Shown one piece after another: positions 37,151 to 48,343 of a stretch of 64,000 bases of DNA. Position 1 is the first letter of the stretch, and each line of letters begins with the position of its first letter. The stretch comes from Carallia brachiata (taxonomy: Eukaryota > Streptophyta > Magnoliopsida > Malpighiales > Rhizophoraceae): the NCBI GenBank assembly GCA_021464245.1, contig JADCRB010000068.1, forward strand, positions 11,831,432-11,895,431, read 5' to 3'. Under the pieces are notes generated by a model. The model worked only from the letters and a program-made list of their open reading frames with translations. It was not told the origin of the DNA and did no database searches. Position numbers and translations under genes: made by a program.

Positions 37151-39240
37151 GTCAGCAATGTACAACAGCTGTAAATTTGGTGCATGTCAAATATGTGAAT
37201 TTATATAACGTTATACTTTTTTTATGTGTTCGGTATTATTTTGACTTGTGCTAATTTGTTTTCGTTTTGAGATTATTTTTTTAAATTTTTGGTCTATCGT
37301 TCTGAGCTTATTAATGGTGCAGAAAGTTTTGATTTTACAACTTTCCTTTTGGTTCTGTTATGCGTCTATTTAAGAAATTTATTGTCGTTTGTCCTTCGAG
37401 TGCTAAATGCAAAGGGCATGAGTTCTAGGGGTGCAGTCCTTTATTTTTATTTTTATTTTTTGACGCTTTTGTTTTGCAGGGTGTGGTGACCGGAGAGGAG
37501 GTTGTTGCGGTTTTGGCTGCTACTTTGCTGTGTTGCCAGGGGCGGATTGTGGATTCACCGGCAGGCATGGTGGCTAAAGATGAAGATTGGTTTTGTAGAT
37601 TATGAAGTCTTGAACTGAATTGATATTAATTATTAAGCCAATTTTTTTTATATGAGGATGTCTTTGCTATTAAATCAAATTTTCATTGATAGGAGTACAT
37701 TTTTTTGATACAACACCAGTACGGCGGTACTATATCTATGTTTCTCTATAATTTTCACTAAGTTGGTATGTATTTTATAATTAAACCTTAATTTAGTTTG
37801 TCAGATGTAAATTTTCTTGGACTTGCCACTTGGGTCAAGCTAAAGATTTTCTATTTTATTATATTATGATTATCATTTTTTTTTTCGCTAAGCATGCCAT
37901 ACTGCCGGTGCCATTGGAGGGAACAACCAACAATAAATTTGCTGGGCGATTGTTGCGTTGACCAAAAACCAATCTTTGGTATTGGTAGACCAACAACCAA
38001 CAAAAGACTGATATGAATGGCCTAATGGTTTTTAGTAGAAAAAGGAAAAAGACTAATAAGAATTAGATTTTCATTAAATATTTTAATTTTAAATAATAAT
38101 TAAATAATCAGACAATTTATCTAATTACGTTCAATAAATAATTTATTTTTTAAAAATTTTAATTATTTAGTAATTTATATTACTTTATTATTATTTTATT
38201 AATATTTAAATATTACTACTTTATATTTATCTTAAAACTATACCCGTAGCTCATCCCCCAACATAATTATTTCCATTTTTTGTATCGTACCCCAGAAGAA
38301 TCTTCTCGTCTATTTCAGTTTTTCCCACTATGTTCAGCAGGGATATGGTAGGCCTGCAGCCCAACACAACACTCAACTAATTTACTAAAAGAGAAAAAAA
38401 AAAAAAAAAAAAAAAGGAAATAGGTTCAGCAGCGAAACACAAGTCAAAATTGGCGGCGAGTTGTGAAAATGTTGCTGCCTATTTTTTTCATAAAAAAAGT
38501 TATGTAATATATATAAAAATAATTACGAAATTTATATATAACTTTTAAAATATTAAATTATAAAAAATATATTAAATTAAAAAAATGTATAAATTAATCT
38601 AATTATATGTTGCATAATCTATGCTTATGTATAGATTGCTCTAATTTAATGTCAAAACCAAGCTACAGATCTAAAAAAAAAAAAAATTATATTAAACTTA
38701 TATATCATTCACTAAAAAAATAAAAAAACCAACCAGTAAAACTCAATTACCATTACCCTTAATTGGATGTGTCTTGGACTTATATGCTTCATTGCTTCTT
38801 GCTATGACCTAAGTACCTGGTGAACTACCAATAACCAAATTGACCAAAGTTTTCAAGTCAGAGAAGCAACCGACCAAAGTTTTCAAGTCAGAGAAGCAAC
38901 CGTTACAGAGAAAAGCGCCCAATTTATGCATTAAGCGATACAATAAGGAATGCATGAATTCGGACATGTGTCGACTTCCTATTTGAGTTTGCGTTTCCCA
39001 AACAAAACGAAATTCGAGACGAACATTATTTAAGCATTGCTTGCGTACCGGTCACTTTGTTTTAACTTGATATTGTATTTCCCAATCCAAGAGCTTTGTC
39101 TTACATAGGGTGAATGGGTGACGTCTGTTCGGTTCGGTTTTGATTCTAAAACGATTCTAATTCTAATTCTGATTCTGATTCTATACTGCGACGGTCTGAT
39201 TTTTAAAGGAAGCAAACCGTTGTTGGACCACCCCTCCTCA
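37150..39240. other. Spacer, no gene
   Basis: The plus-strand frame at 37289-37489 looks random. Long A-runs, AT-rich patches (38060-38220, 38500-38720) and the 30-bp tandem duplication below are the only structure I see. A string of gattct/attctg hexamers lies at 39141-39182. Confidence 0.5.
38842..38901. repeat. Exact 30-bp tandem duplication
   Basis: Two identical adjacent copies beginning gaccaaagttttcaagtcag. Perfect identity suggests a recent event. Confidence 0.95.
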
Positions 39241-40907
39241 TGATCCCAGTCCTACATGAAACTGCAGAATTGGTGGTGGTTATGGTCCTATCTTTGACCC
39301 GGGGCAAATCCAGTTCTAACCAGAACCATCTTTAGACCTACTCTACAACGATCAAAAGAACCAGAGAAATGTCACCCAATAGACGCACGCACCATTATAA
39401 CAAGGATGTGATGCAGGTTCTAATTTTGGGAACTGTTAGAAGGCTCATTACATCATGAGCCACATAACAGGATGTCCTCCTCTATCACATAAATCCCCAG
39501 TTTCTCACACAATAAGTCAAAACTTTAGCATCTCCATGTTTAGGTTCTCAAGGATGGCATATCCCCTTGGATGCCAGGATGCAGCATATTAGAGCAGGAA
39601 AAAAATAATAATAAATTTGATGCAATACGAACAAAATTATATGAAGAATGGAACAATAGCCATGCAAATATCAAAACAAAGTTCATCTATAGCAAGTTAT
39701 TCATCAAATTGCCAATGGGAACTGCCTTCAGCATGCGAATGCCCACAACAACTATAACAAATTATTTCAGACATGACATACAGAAGACAGAAAATCCAAC
39801 AGTTTTATGTCCTTTGACCTTGGGTTGGGGGTTTGATGGGGAATGGTATGGAGAAGAATTAAGGGTGTTGAAGAATGAAAATAAGCATTCAAGATGATAG
39901 GGTTCCAACTTCCAACCCCACTAAAAAATCCAAAAGTTTGCACATCCCTAAACAGCTCAGTGCAAAACAGAGCTATATCATACAATTCATTCCAGTAATC
40001 TGACAATCTTTCTCTGATGAGATAAAAGAGGCCAGAGATATTAACAAGTATACAGACTTGGGAGCAACTGAGCAACAACAAAAATGAAACATAATTCAAC
40101 CAGAATTGAGTTCACCAAAAACATTTAACAGCCTGCAGCTTAAGGGGCACAGAACTAATCCACTAAAAGCCAAGCCACCCATCCATTATGTTAGTTCATG
40201 CAGCTATCAACCTTACATCAGCTTTATAATTTTACTAATACATAACCGAGAAAAGCAAAGCAAGGTACCAAAGTCCACACAACAGTAAGCTTTTGATAAA
40301 TTGGATGATTATGATAACATAATGAGTCAAGAATGAAAACATCCGAAGCAGGTTTCCCTGGAAGAAAATTATTGTTTTTGTCAAAATTTCTCCACCTAAT
40401 AGGAAATTAAAAAAGAGCTAATAAACCATCACAAATCAAACTTCAAGGAAGTCAAAAGTAGAATACTGAGTTACAAAAGTCAACTTTCCAACTATGAGTT
40501 TAAAACAGAAATAAACAACTCATTTACCAAGATTTAAATCGCAATTACCGTGCAGCTATATTGGCATTCACTTACGTTCAAAGATCCTGTTACAAAATCT
40601 GTCACATAAATGAATGCCATTCAGAACATACAACATTGAGAAGGACTGATCATAGCAGAGACAAGCAATCTCCAGGGTCAATATGGCATGCTAATCAACT
40701 ACACAACTAAAGTCCATCAAAATTCAATTATACTCAACTTGATAGCAACGCCAAGGAGAGAAAGATGAAGGGCAAACAATGTTTAAGAATGTTTGGACAA
40801 CCGTATCAATCAACTTACAGCAAGAAACCAAAGACAGTAAGACAGGGACAGAAGGCAGCAATGATGCTGCAAACTAATCGAACGCTAAATAACAGGTATA
40901 AAATGAC
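39240..40907. other. Spacer downstream of PUB8, no gene recognised
   Basis: The composition is more balanced than elsewhere. Short frames on both strands (39571-39897 and 39767-40099) overlap each other and match nothing I know. It could hold untranslated or intronic sequence of an unseen transcript. Confidence 0.45.
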
Positions 40908-40968
40908 TTCAAATTGAAATGCCGTAGAGTTATAAGTCTGCTCCCTTCCAGTTTGATTCCTCAAGGGG
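40908..40968. repeat. 61-bp direct repeat, left of plastid insert
   Basis: It starts ttcaaattgaaatgccgtag and ends cctcaagggg. It matches 41240-41300 with about nine differences by eye. Confidence 0.85.
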
Positions 40969-41243
40969 GCTCGAATGGTTACCATAAGTATTTCTGAACC
41001 CCTTCCCCCCCCCCCCCCCCCCCCCCCCCGGTGGCAACCCCACAAAAAAAAATAATAATAATGCCTACGAAGGAGCTATCGGTTATTTCTCTCATTGCTC
41101 CAAACATGCCAATATTAGCACTAATGGTACGTAAATGTAACTCGTTGGTCAAAAAACTTTTCAGAGTTCCTAGAGCTCCTTGTAAGGCTTGTTGGAAAAC
41201 TCTAGTCAGTCGACTCACTTGATTAATCACTCTTTGTTGTTCA
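40968..41243 (-). pseudogene. atpF: Nuclear plastid DNA: end of atpF and start of atpA
   Basis: The minus strand from 41243 encodes the C-terminal end of plastid ATP synthase subunit b: [42 protein letters not shown]. In plastids this subunit forms part of the peripheral stalk of the thylakoid ATP synthase. One base is lost at the stop (gatagc where gattag is expected), so the frame runs on. After a short spacer with a 25-C run comes atggtaaccattcgagcc (40985 down to 40968), the start of atpA, the normal downstream neighbour of atpF. The piece is far too short to function. It is flanked by 61-bp direct repeats of nuclear DNA. Confidence 0.8.
41005..41029. repeat. 25-base C homopolymer
   Basis: An uninterrupted 25-C run inside the atpF-atpA spacer of the plastid insert. 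Confidence 0.95.
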
Positions 41244-41300
41244 AATTGAAATGCCGTAGAGCTATAAATCCGCTCCCTTCAATTTTGTTTCCTCAAGGGG
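41240..41300. repeat. 61-bp direct repeat, right of plastid insert
   Basis: The partner of 40908-40968. Its first three bases overlap the end of the plastid sequence (microhomology ttc). Outside sequence differs on the two sides, so the pair looks like a target-site duplication. Confidence 0.8.
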
Positions 41301-41445
41301 ATTTTGATGGAAGGGGCAGGGGAGAAAAACAAAGGGAAAATATGAGGTCTATTTGAGAGAAAATTCATCCAAATTTTAGCAAATTACAAAATAAATAACC
41401 ATTGTGAAACATTTTGGCCTACAACAGTTAGAATACAGAGACTGA

Positions 41446-41451
41446 TTTATT
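41446..41451 (-). terminator. Candidate poly(A) signal of PUB8
   Basis: AATAAA on the minus strand, about 250 bp after the PUB8 stop codon and preceded by a T-rich stretch (ttgtaaatttg). The position and motif suit a plant near-upstream element. Confidence 0.5.
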
Positions 41452-41701
41452 CAAATTTACAAGACCTATGAAAGGAAAACAGAGAGAGAGAGAGAGAGAG
41501 GAGGAGAGAGAGGAAAGAGGATACCGCTTACAGCCCTAATCCTTTCTTTGTACACAAAAAGTATTCAACAAGCAAAGAACCTACCCCAAAAACCCAAAAG
41601 AAAAAAAAAAAAAAAAACATGTCACTGACCTCCATAAAATCCATCAAATGAGACTGAGAAAGACCCCCACTTCCACAGTCAATCCATCACTTCATGGGCA
41701 G

Positions 41702-42817
41702 CTAGTTCTCACTTAGAATTTGCAACAAAGTTGAAGCATTTCTCCTAATCTTCTCATTCTCATCATCCACCAAACCCACACAAATCACCAAAACCCCTTC
41801 TCTCTTGGCTTCTCTACACAATTCCTCACTTCCACAACACAAAGCATTGAGAGCAAAAAGGGCACATTGAACCCCTCTCTCCCTCCCTCTCCTCACCGCA
41901 TTCCCCAAAACCCCAACACACCCATCAACCCTCCGCATCTCTTCTCTCCCTTCTTTACACTTCACCAACACACTCAACACTTCCACCGCTCTCTCCAGCC
42001 CCATTCCCCCTAGCCTCACCAAAATGGGCACCGCCCCGGATTCCACCGCCCGCCTCCGGTTACCCGGAAACGAGCAAATTGCATACAAAGCCGTGGCGGC
42101 TTCCTTCACCTCTCGGCCTTTCCCATGATTCAATATCCTCACCAATGACTGAATTGCATTCGGGTAAGCTCCGATCGTCGCCTTGTTCACTTCCACCACC
42201 GCCAGGCTTGTCAATATTGTGCACCCGATTGCCCGGCTATCCGGCGACCCGACTTGCAGGACAGCGACGACCCGGCCGATCGCGCCTTCTGCTACTAAAC
42301 CCACTTTGTTATCGTCGTCCAGCGAGAGGTTGAGCAGCAAAGAGAGCGCTTTCTCTTGAAGGACTGACTCGGGCGAGTTGACGCAGCTGAGAACGGCAGA
42401 CATGGCGCCCGACTCGGTCAACTGGCGGCGAAGACCCAGGTCAAGCTTGGTCCTTTTAGCGAGTTGGGAGAGGGAGTCGAGCTTGGAGTCCAGAGGCGAA
42501 GAAGGCGAAGTAATAGCGGAGATAAGAGCCTGAACCTGGGACGGCGGAGGCGGAGGGGGCGGAGATGGGTTGGGCTGCGACGGAGGAACAGAGAGGAGGG
42601 TATAGCTGGAAATAAGGCTGCGGAGGGCATGGTTCGGGATGAGAGATGGGTGCTCGGGAAGGGGCAGTTTGGTAATTGGGCAAGTGCGGTGGCCGGAGTC
42701 GAGCCAACGCTGGATGGAGGCGCGGTCAAAGGTGTGACCGGAGGAGAGGATAACCGGGTCGGACATAATCTCGAGCGAAATCGGACATTTGAAGTCGTCT
42801 GGGAACTGGGTCGCCAT
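41702..42817 (-). CDS. PUB8: U-box E3 ubiquitin ligase (PUB8 type)
   Basis: A single intact exon of 371 codons. Residues about 5-78 form a U-box (FKCPISLEIMSDPVIL, SGHTFDRASIQRWLDSG, TCPITKLPL, IPNHALRSLI), the fold that binds E2 and promotes ubiquitin transfer. A proline- and serine-rich linker (about 80-105) leads to armadillo-type repeats to the C-terminus (LLLNLSLDDDNKVGLVAEGA, EAATALYAICSF, NASTLLQILSEN), which usually bind substrate. Length and lack of introns agree with Arabidopsis PUB8, which I recall at just over 370 residues. The start is ATG at 42817, with the U-box only five residues in, and the upstream leader is CT-rich. Coding DNA is much richer in GC than its surroundings. Plant U-box/ARM proteins act in stress and development; the substrate cannot be told from sequence. 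Confidence 0.95.
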   Translation of the reverse strand: MATQFPDDFKCPISLEIMSDPVILSSGHTFDRASIQRWLDSGHRTCPITKLPLPEHPSLIPNHALRSLISSYTLLSVPPSQPNPSPPPPPPPSQVQALISAITSPSSPLDSKLDSLSQLAKRTKLDLGLRRQLTESGAMSAVLSCVNSPESVLQEKALSLLLNLSLDDDNKVGLVAEGAIGRVVAVLQVGSPDSRAIGCTILTSLAVVEVNKATIGAYPNAIQSLVRILNHGKGREVKEAATALYAICSFPGNRRRAVESGAVPILVRLGGMGLERAVEVLSVLVKCKEGREEMRRVDGCVGVLGNAVRRGRERGVQCALFALNALCCGSEELCREAKREGVLVICVGLVDDENEKIRRNASTLLQILSEN

Positions 42818-43010
42818 TTTCTCTCTCTAAAAAAAAAAAGAGAAAGTTAACTTTATCTCTCTAAAATCTATTCCTCACTCTCTCTCTCTCTCTAGAAAGA
42901 AATAAGTAAATCACACCGTTAATCTCTGTCTAGAAAATTAGATTGGAGGGGTTTAAAAGGATTTGGAAACTGCCGGCCGCGGAAGAGGAGAGAGAGAGAG
43001 AGGGGTCCAA
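42818..43010 (-). promoter_or_regulatory. PUB8 leader and core promoter region
   Basis: Reading upstream from the ATG on the minus strand there is an A-rich leader and GA/CT repeats (ctctctct at 42878-42893 and gagagaga at about 42990-43003). Between them is a ccttttaaaccc TATA-like phrase (about 42952-42963). Pyrimidine patches and GA repeats are common in plant core promoters. No transcription start can be fixed by eye. Confidence 0.45.
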
Positions 43011-44690
43011 AATTCAAACTTTTTCACATATAACCAATTTTTTATTTTTGTGGATATCATTTGTTCAAAAAAAATTAAAATTTTAAGTTTTTTTTTTAAA
43101 ATTTTTTTTTTTTTTTGAAAATAAAAAAATAAAGTTGATACCCAACGTTGGAGATTGCTTTAAACGTGCCGCATAAGTTGACCAAGCCATTGTAATCACA
43201 CATTTAAGTTTCACAAGAAAAATTGTGAATGTTTTGACAAAAAAAAAACAAAAAACAAAAAATTGTGAATGTAGTAAAGTAATGTGTCTCGTAAGCAAAA
43301 TCAAAATGACATCTATGATATCGTTGGTGAAAAATATGTTTGTAATTGTACATTTATTTATTAAAATAATGTTACTCTTATATTAGTGTTTGTTGTGTAC
43401 CTATCTTTTTTTTTGTGTTTGTAAATTTTTCTGTTTCATATTTCATGGGACTTGTAAAATAGGTCAATAAATGTTAGACTATATTTAAATTATGTTTCTT
43501 TCATAATTAATGTGAGACTTGGATAAACCTTTACCTTTTTCATAAATTTGCAACATTGACTATTTACTAGAGTTATGATACCTTTTTTTTTTACTAGAGT
43601 TATGATACTTTAAATTTAAATGCCTCTAAAAAAAAGAAACAAAAACTATGATATCTTAAATGAGTTACTTTCAACCGTTAAATGTCCTTCAAAGCTAAAT
43701 TATTTAGCGAAACTAATTCTGTGTTTGGATTGTGAAACATTGATGAGAAAGAAAATTGTGTAAAAATAAAATTATTTGAATATATGAAAAATATGTAAAA
43801 AAGAAAATGATAGAAAAGAAAATAAGAAAAAAAATTGTGAGAAAAGAAAGTTACTTGGATAAATGAAAATAGGTGAGAAAAAAAATTATGAAAAAGAAAA
43901 TAAATAGTAAATTTTTTTTCCTCCACTTTCTTTCCTTCCTTTTTTCTTAAAATCCGAACAGGCCATAAGAGATTTTATGGAAATTTTGTTTAATTTTAAA
44001 TTAATTTATTTTGACGCTTAAACCAATTTCTGGATTACTTTATTTTGTTTCTCTTTGAAGGAAACCAATCTTTGGATTACTTGAAGCCATATTGAATTAC
44101 AATAATGGTTTAAGCTTTTATTTTATAATATTGACACCTTCACAAAACCAAAAATTCGGGGGAGGGGTGAATATGCAATCAAGAGTTAGAAATCTCCACG
44201 ATATATGCAGTACAAAATTAAAATGATTTTTTTATTAAAAAACTTGTTGAACCATAAATTATATAATTAAAAGTTTAAAACATATTCACCCCTATTTTCC
44301 CTTCTAAATAAATTTTACTCTATTTTTTTTAGGATTAGAACTTAAAAGTTTTATAATAAAATTTCAAATTTTAACGACTGTAATATTTCTTAAAGGAGTT
44401 TAAAACATATTCACTACACTTGAAATCAAGCTATTCATTTTATTTTTATTTCTTTTCATCTCCTTCTTTGTTTCAAAAAAAAAAAAAACATTCAGCATTG
44501 GGTAACAAAAGCGTTTCTAATTCTTAAAAAAAAAAAGTAATATATATGGAGACACTTTTTAAACGCTTTATATACAATTAATATAAACATCCAAACTAAA
44601 ATTTATAGTTAAAAGTTTAAATGTATTATTCTACTGTTATATATTGTGATACTTATTTATTTTTGTTAATAAATGATCATTTTATTGACT
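43010..44690. other. AT-rich spacer
   Basis: It holds the AG-rich repeat at 43718-43966 and many homopolymer runs. No gene seen. Confidence 0.5.
43718..43966. repeat. AG-rich MITE-like repeat, copy B
   Basis: It opens ctgtgtttggattgtgaaac, closes ttcttaaaatccgaacaggc, and is filled with gagaaag/gtaaaaaag phrases. The two ends are imperfect inverted repeats. It matches the layout of 869-1134. Confidence 0.45.
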
Positions 44691-44696
44691 CAAAAT

Positions 44697-44955
44697 GCAA
44701 GTGGAACTCGCATGGGTGAAGGCTGTGGACTTAATGATATCAGCGATCAGATAACCAATGAAGATCAACTTCTTGGGACTTCTGAGAAGGTATGTTACAC
44801 AAATATGTACAGTTTCTCTTTAATTTTACCGCTGCAATGTTTTTGAAATTCCTTTTTTTTTTTTTATTCATCCGCAGCCAGGTGAAGAAGATGCATCAGA
44901 TAAAATTCCAAGTAAGAATGACAAAGGTATTGAGATGGAGCAAGATTTTCACATA
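44697..44955 (+). pseudogene. MDN1: Two-exon fragment of midasin (MDN1)
   Basis: The first exon piece (about 44697-44789) encodes GEGCGLNDISDQI and NEDQLLGTSEK, ending at a gtatgt donor. After an 85-bp intron with a T-rich tract and cag, the second piece (44878-44955) encodes PGEEDASDKIPSKNDKGIEM before a stop. These match the acidic linker of midasin, the very large AAA ATPase that acts in 60S ribosome maturation. Both splice sites survive, so this was copied as genomic DNA, not through mRNA. The rest of the gene is absent nearby. Recognition is from memory of the family; no search was run. Confidence 0.6.
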
Positions 44956-44959
44956 TAAC

Positions 44960-45430
44960 TAAATATAATAGATTTCACCAAAAATAAAAAAAAAAATTAG
45001 TTAACGTAGATTGCAAATTTGGCCATGGGTAAAAAACAAAAACTTTTGTTATATATCCGTGTCTTCTGTCAATAACGGGTGGCAATTCGAATTCTATAAA
45101 TATAAATCCATCCAAACAAGACTTAACCAATAAAATCATGTAAAAAAAATCTAAGCCAGAATACAATAGTTTTATCAAACATTACAAAATTACTGTGTTT
45201 TTCTTAGTTATAAGGTTAACAGGTTAGAAAAAAAATAATATTACTATAATTCAAACACGTAATCAAGATGTGTTAATAGAAAGTTTTAATTAATTGTGCT
45301 AGAAGTACAAAACACATAATTATTCTTTTTGTTTGCTGTAAAGACAATTTAAAATGTAGTATTGAGACAAAAAAGAATAGCCCTACAATTACATTTCCCA
45401 ATCATCACTGAGTATTACATGATTTAATCT
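44960..45430. other. AT-rich spacer
   Basis: No coding frame or repeat that I can support. Confidence 0.5.
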
Positions 45431-45489
45431 TTTTACCCCTCTAGAAATCTCACACTTAAGTGAGTTTTTTTAAGAAAGTAATAACTAAT

Positions 45490-46330
45490 TAGCTACGCAA
45501 CCAACTGGGAAAAGCTATCGTGCGCCTTTTGTGCTAAAGGGTGCTAAGAGTTTTTTCTCGCCAATCGCATTGCTTGGCGGTCGACCTGAGCGTTAGTGCT
45601 TCGTTTGTGGGCTTGTTACCCTTTTGTGGGTTTGGTAAGGTCGTTTGTCCCCTTGGTTGGTATTCGTTCGATGGTTTTTTTGGTGGTTGTTGTGCGTTGG
45701 TCGCTTCAGGAGGTTTCTGTCTTACTCATTGTGCCTGGTCTGGCGTTGGGATTCCCCATGGCTTTCTCCCGCCTTGGACAGCAGAAGAAGGATGGCTTTT
45801 AGATCTCAAGGGTCGTCATTTTTAGTCTGTCCCGCTTGTCTTTTGCTCGAATGTTGGCCACTGCCTTCTGTTTGACCTTCCTCAATTCTACCTCTTTGTT
45901 CTCCATGGTGTGTGGGTGCGTTTGCGATCTGTGATGGTGCCATATATAGCATGCTGGGCAAGCGATTGGCTTTGTACCAGGAACCTGCGGCCGTCCATCC
46001 GTTAGGGCAAGTCATCTTTCTCGGTGGTCGAGGTTGCTACCGCTTGTTGGCGAGGAATGGTTGGAGATGGATAGATCTTTGGCTTCCTATTTTACCTCTC
46101 CGTGCGGGTTGGTGTTTTTGAGCTATGGGCAGAGGTTGAGTTTTCTATTGGGCCATAAGATTGTTGTGAGATACATGAGCTGGTTTAAGCTGATAGTTGG
46201 TTATGTTTTGTATATTCTAATGACAGGGCTAACTTTTGTGTGTAAAATTGGTGTAGACTTTTGTTTAAGTCGCCCTCTTTATATATGATTTAATTACTTA
46301 TGAAATGCAATAATTCTCTCTTTGGGTGAA
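45490..46330 (+). other. GC-richer block of unknown origin
   Basis: GC content is clearly above the neighbouring DNA. Plus-strand frames at 45541-45825, 45596-45802 and 45912-46121 overlap and are not convincing proteins. The end (ttgtttaagtcgccctcttt, then a-rich text) recalls 3' ends of plant LINEs, so a 5'-truncated LINE tail or a captured gene fragment are both possible. I cannot decide. Confidence 0.35.
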
Positions 46331-47126
46331 ATATATATATCCTAGGTTAATTATAATCCTATTTGTCCAAGTCAAGTCATGAATTCCCGCGCATGCTCGT
46401 AAAGTAAAATATAATTGTAAAATTATTAAGTTTTATTTCAATATTGAAGTTTAAGAGGTTTGCCACAATTCGGCCGTAGCTAAGTAGTTATTATTATTAT
46501 TTTCTTTATCTCAAGTTGCATCGAGGTTTTGTTTTTGTGTTATAGTCAACATTGTCATCAACCACATTTCTCACTCATATATGGATAGCTCCTTAGCTGA
46601 GTTCCAGGCTTACGTGAATCGATTCTCCTAGACTTGGGTCTCGTGTGACCAATCTACCTGGTCCAGTGACTTTAGAACCCCAATACTATTCAACGTGTCA
46701 ATATCTCTGAAAAGGAAGTAAGAAGGAGAATTGATATATTATAATCAATTATTTTTTTATGATTAGATTTTTTTTATAATAAAAAATAAAAATATTTTTT
46801 CATCTATTTTTTTAAAATATTTAATTATAAAAAAATGATCAATTAAAATATATCTACTTCTTGCCTCTTTTTTTTTTTTTTAACTAAGTGATTGGACTCT
46901 CAAAGAAAATTCGTTATGAAAAAAGCCATAACTCGAGCCACCCATTGACATAGAGACACGTGTTTTGTCACTGGAGAAGCCACTAATCACAATCAAAAAA
47001 CCCCTTGTGGCTAGCAATCCCTAGTAGGTCGATTCCCGGAAAACGTCCAAACAAATTGTCAATTTTGCAACGACTATAGTGCCATATGGCCCCCTCTCAA
47101 GTTTGTGCGAAGGTGATGCCAAAACT

Positions 47127-47178
<52 letters not shown>

Positions 47179-48340
47179 TTATAATATAAATATATTAATT
47201 ATCATATTTATAAGTTGAAATTAAGAATTATTTGTTAATATTTTTATTTAACTTCTTTCATATGAAAGACATATCAACAGAGGATTATTAGATTTAAGCG
47301 AATCTCTTTACGTTTAATTACAGTATTAATTAGTCTAAAATTCAACACTACATTTTCAACATAAATATCTATTAAATTAAAAGTAGATGACAAAAAAAAA
47401 TCGCAAACTTAAATCAATTTGGGAGAAAATACATCGGACCACCTATAATGGTATTCACCTGGATAATAAGTGGCAGTCATATCTGCAAGATGATAACATC
47501 GTAGTTCTGACCTTGAAAAATTAAACAAGCAAATTTTTCTAACAAAAACTCATTTCATGCATGAAAATATATTTTTTTTCAAGTGCCACCGATATTTAAT
47601 AGCCTAATTTAAAAACACATAAAGCTCATATGAATGCTATTTATAATAAGTATAACGTTGTGAGTTATATAATAAAGACAGTTTTTTATTTTTTTGTAAA
47701 TTTTATATTCATCTTTTCATGATTAAAAAAAAAAAAAGTCTAATAAATATTGAAATGTTCTTTGAGGGATATGAGTTGGACATCTTAAATTTTAGAATTT
47801 TGGCAATTATAAATGATAAGATATAGGTAAGTTAACCAATACACCTAATTCTCAAAAAACCAATATACCTAACTACAATTTACAAAGAAAATATCATCGC
47901 ATCAATTTTACGGTAGGAAACTAGCATAAAGGATCCAACTCACCCTTTTATCGAATTGAATTATTTTCGTTTCTTAAGTAAAAGACAGATAGCGAGACTA
48001 CTCCATTTTTTAAAAAAGAAAAAGGTAAAATATTTTGCTAATGGTTACAATACAGAATTCTGGAAGTATTCCTTGTTTCATTGATTTTGAAACCAAAACC
48101 TGCAATATCTACGTGAATAGATGATAAAAAAGAAAGAGAACAAAATATATATATATATATGAATAGAGGAAGTGACATAACACAAAAATATGCTACCAAC
48201 GCACAGATGACATAGTACTATAGTAGATGACAATAAAGTGCTACGGCTACACAGAGAGAAAATGACAATACACACACGGGTGAAAGGGTGGGGAGAGGGA
48301 CACCGTACCATCAGCTTGTGGCAATCATCCGGAGATGGTT
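46330..48340. other. Spacer, no gene
   Basis: It contains the (AT)n tract and, near 46910-47050, a GC-richer piece with a tRNA-like ggtcgattcccgg phrase but no matching box A. Nothing else recognised. Confidence 0.45.
47130..47174. repeat. (AT)n microsatellite, ~22 units
   Basis: Uninterrupted alternating AT of about 45 bases. Confidence 0.95.
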
Positions 48341-48343
48341 TTG

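Noticed and set aside
39571..40099. Overlapping ORFs on both strands downstream of PUB8
   Set aside because: Neither has a recognisable domain. Mutual overlap and lack of splice context make them unconvincing.
40908..41300. 61-bp direct repeats as a tiny LTR (TRIM) element
   Set aside because: There are no TG...CA ends, primer site or purine tract. The enclosed DNA is plastid atpF/atpA.
42079..42850. Several ORFs on the other strand and frames of the PUB8 gene
   Set aside because: GC-rich coding DNA leaves long shadow frames. Only the 371-codon minus frame has a recognisable U-box and ARM repeats.
46910..47050. SINE candidate with ggtcgattcccgg
   Set aside because: Box B-like only. No box A at the right distance, no A-tail and no target duplication found.
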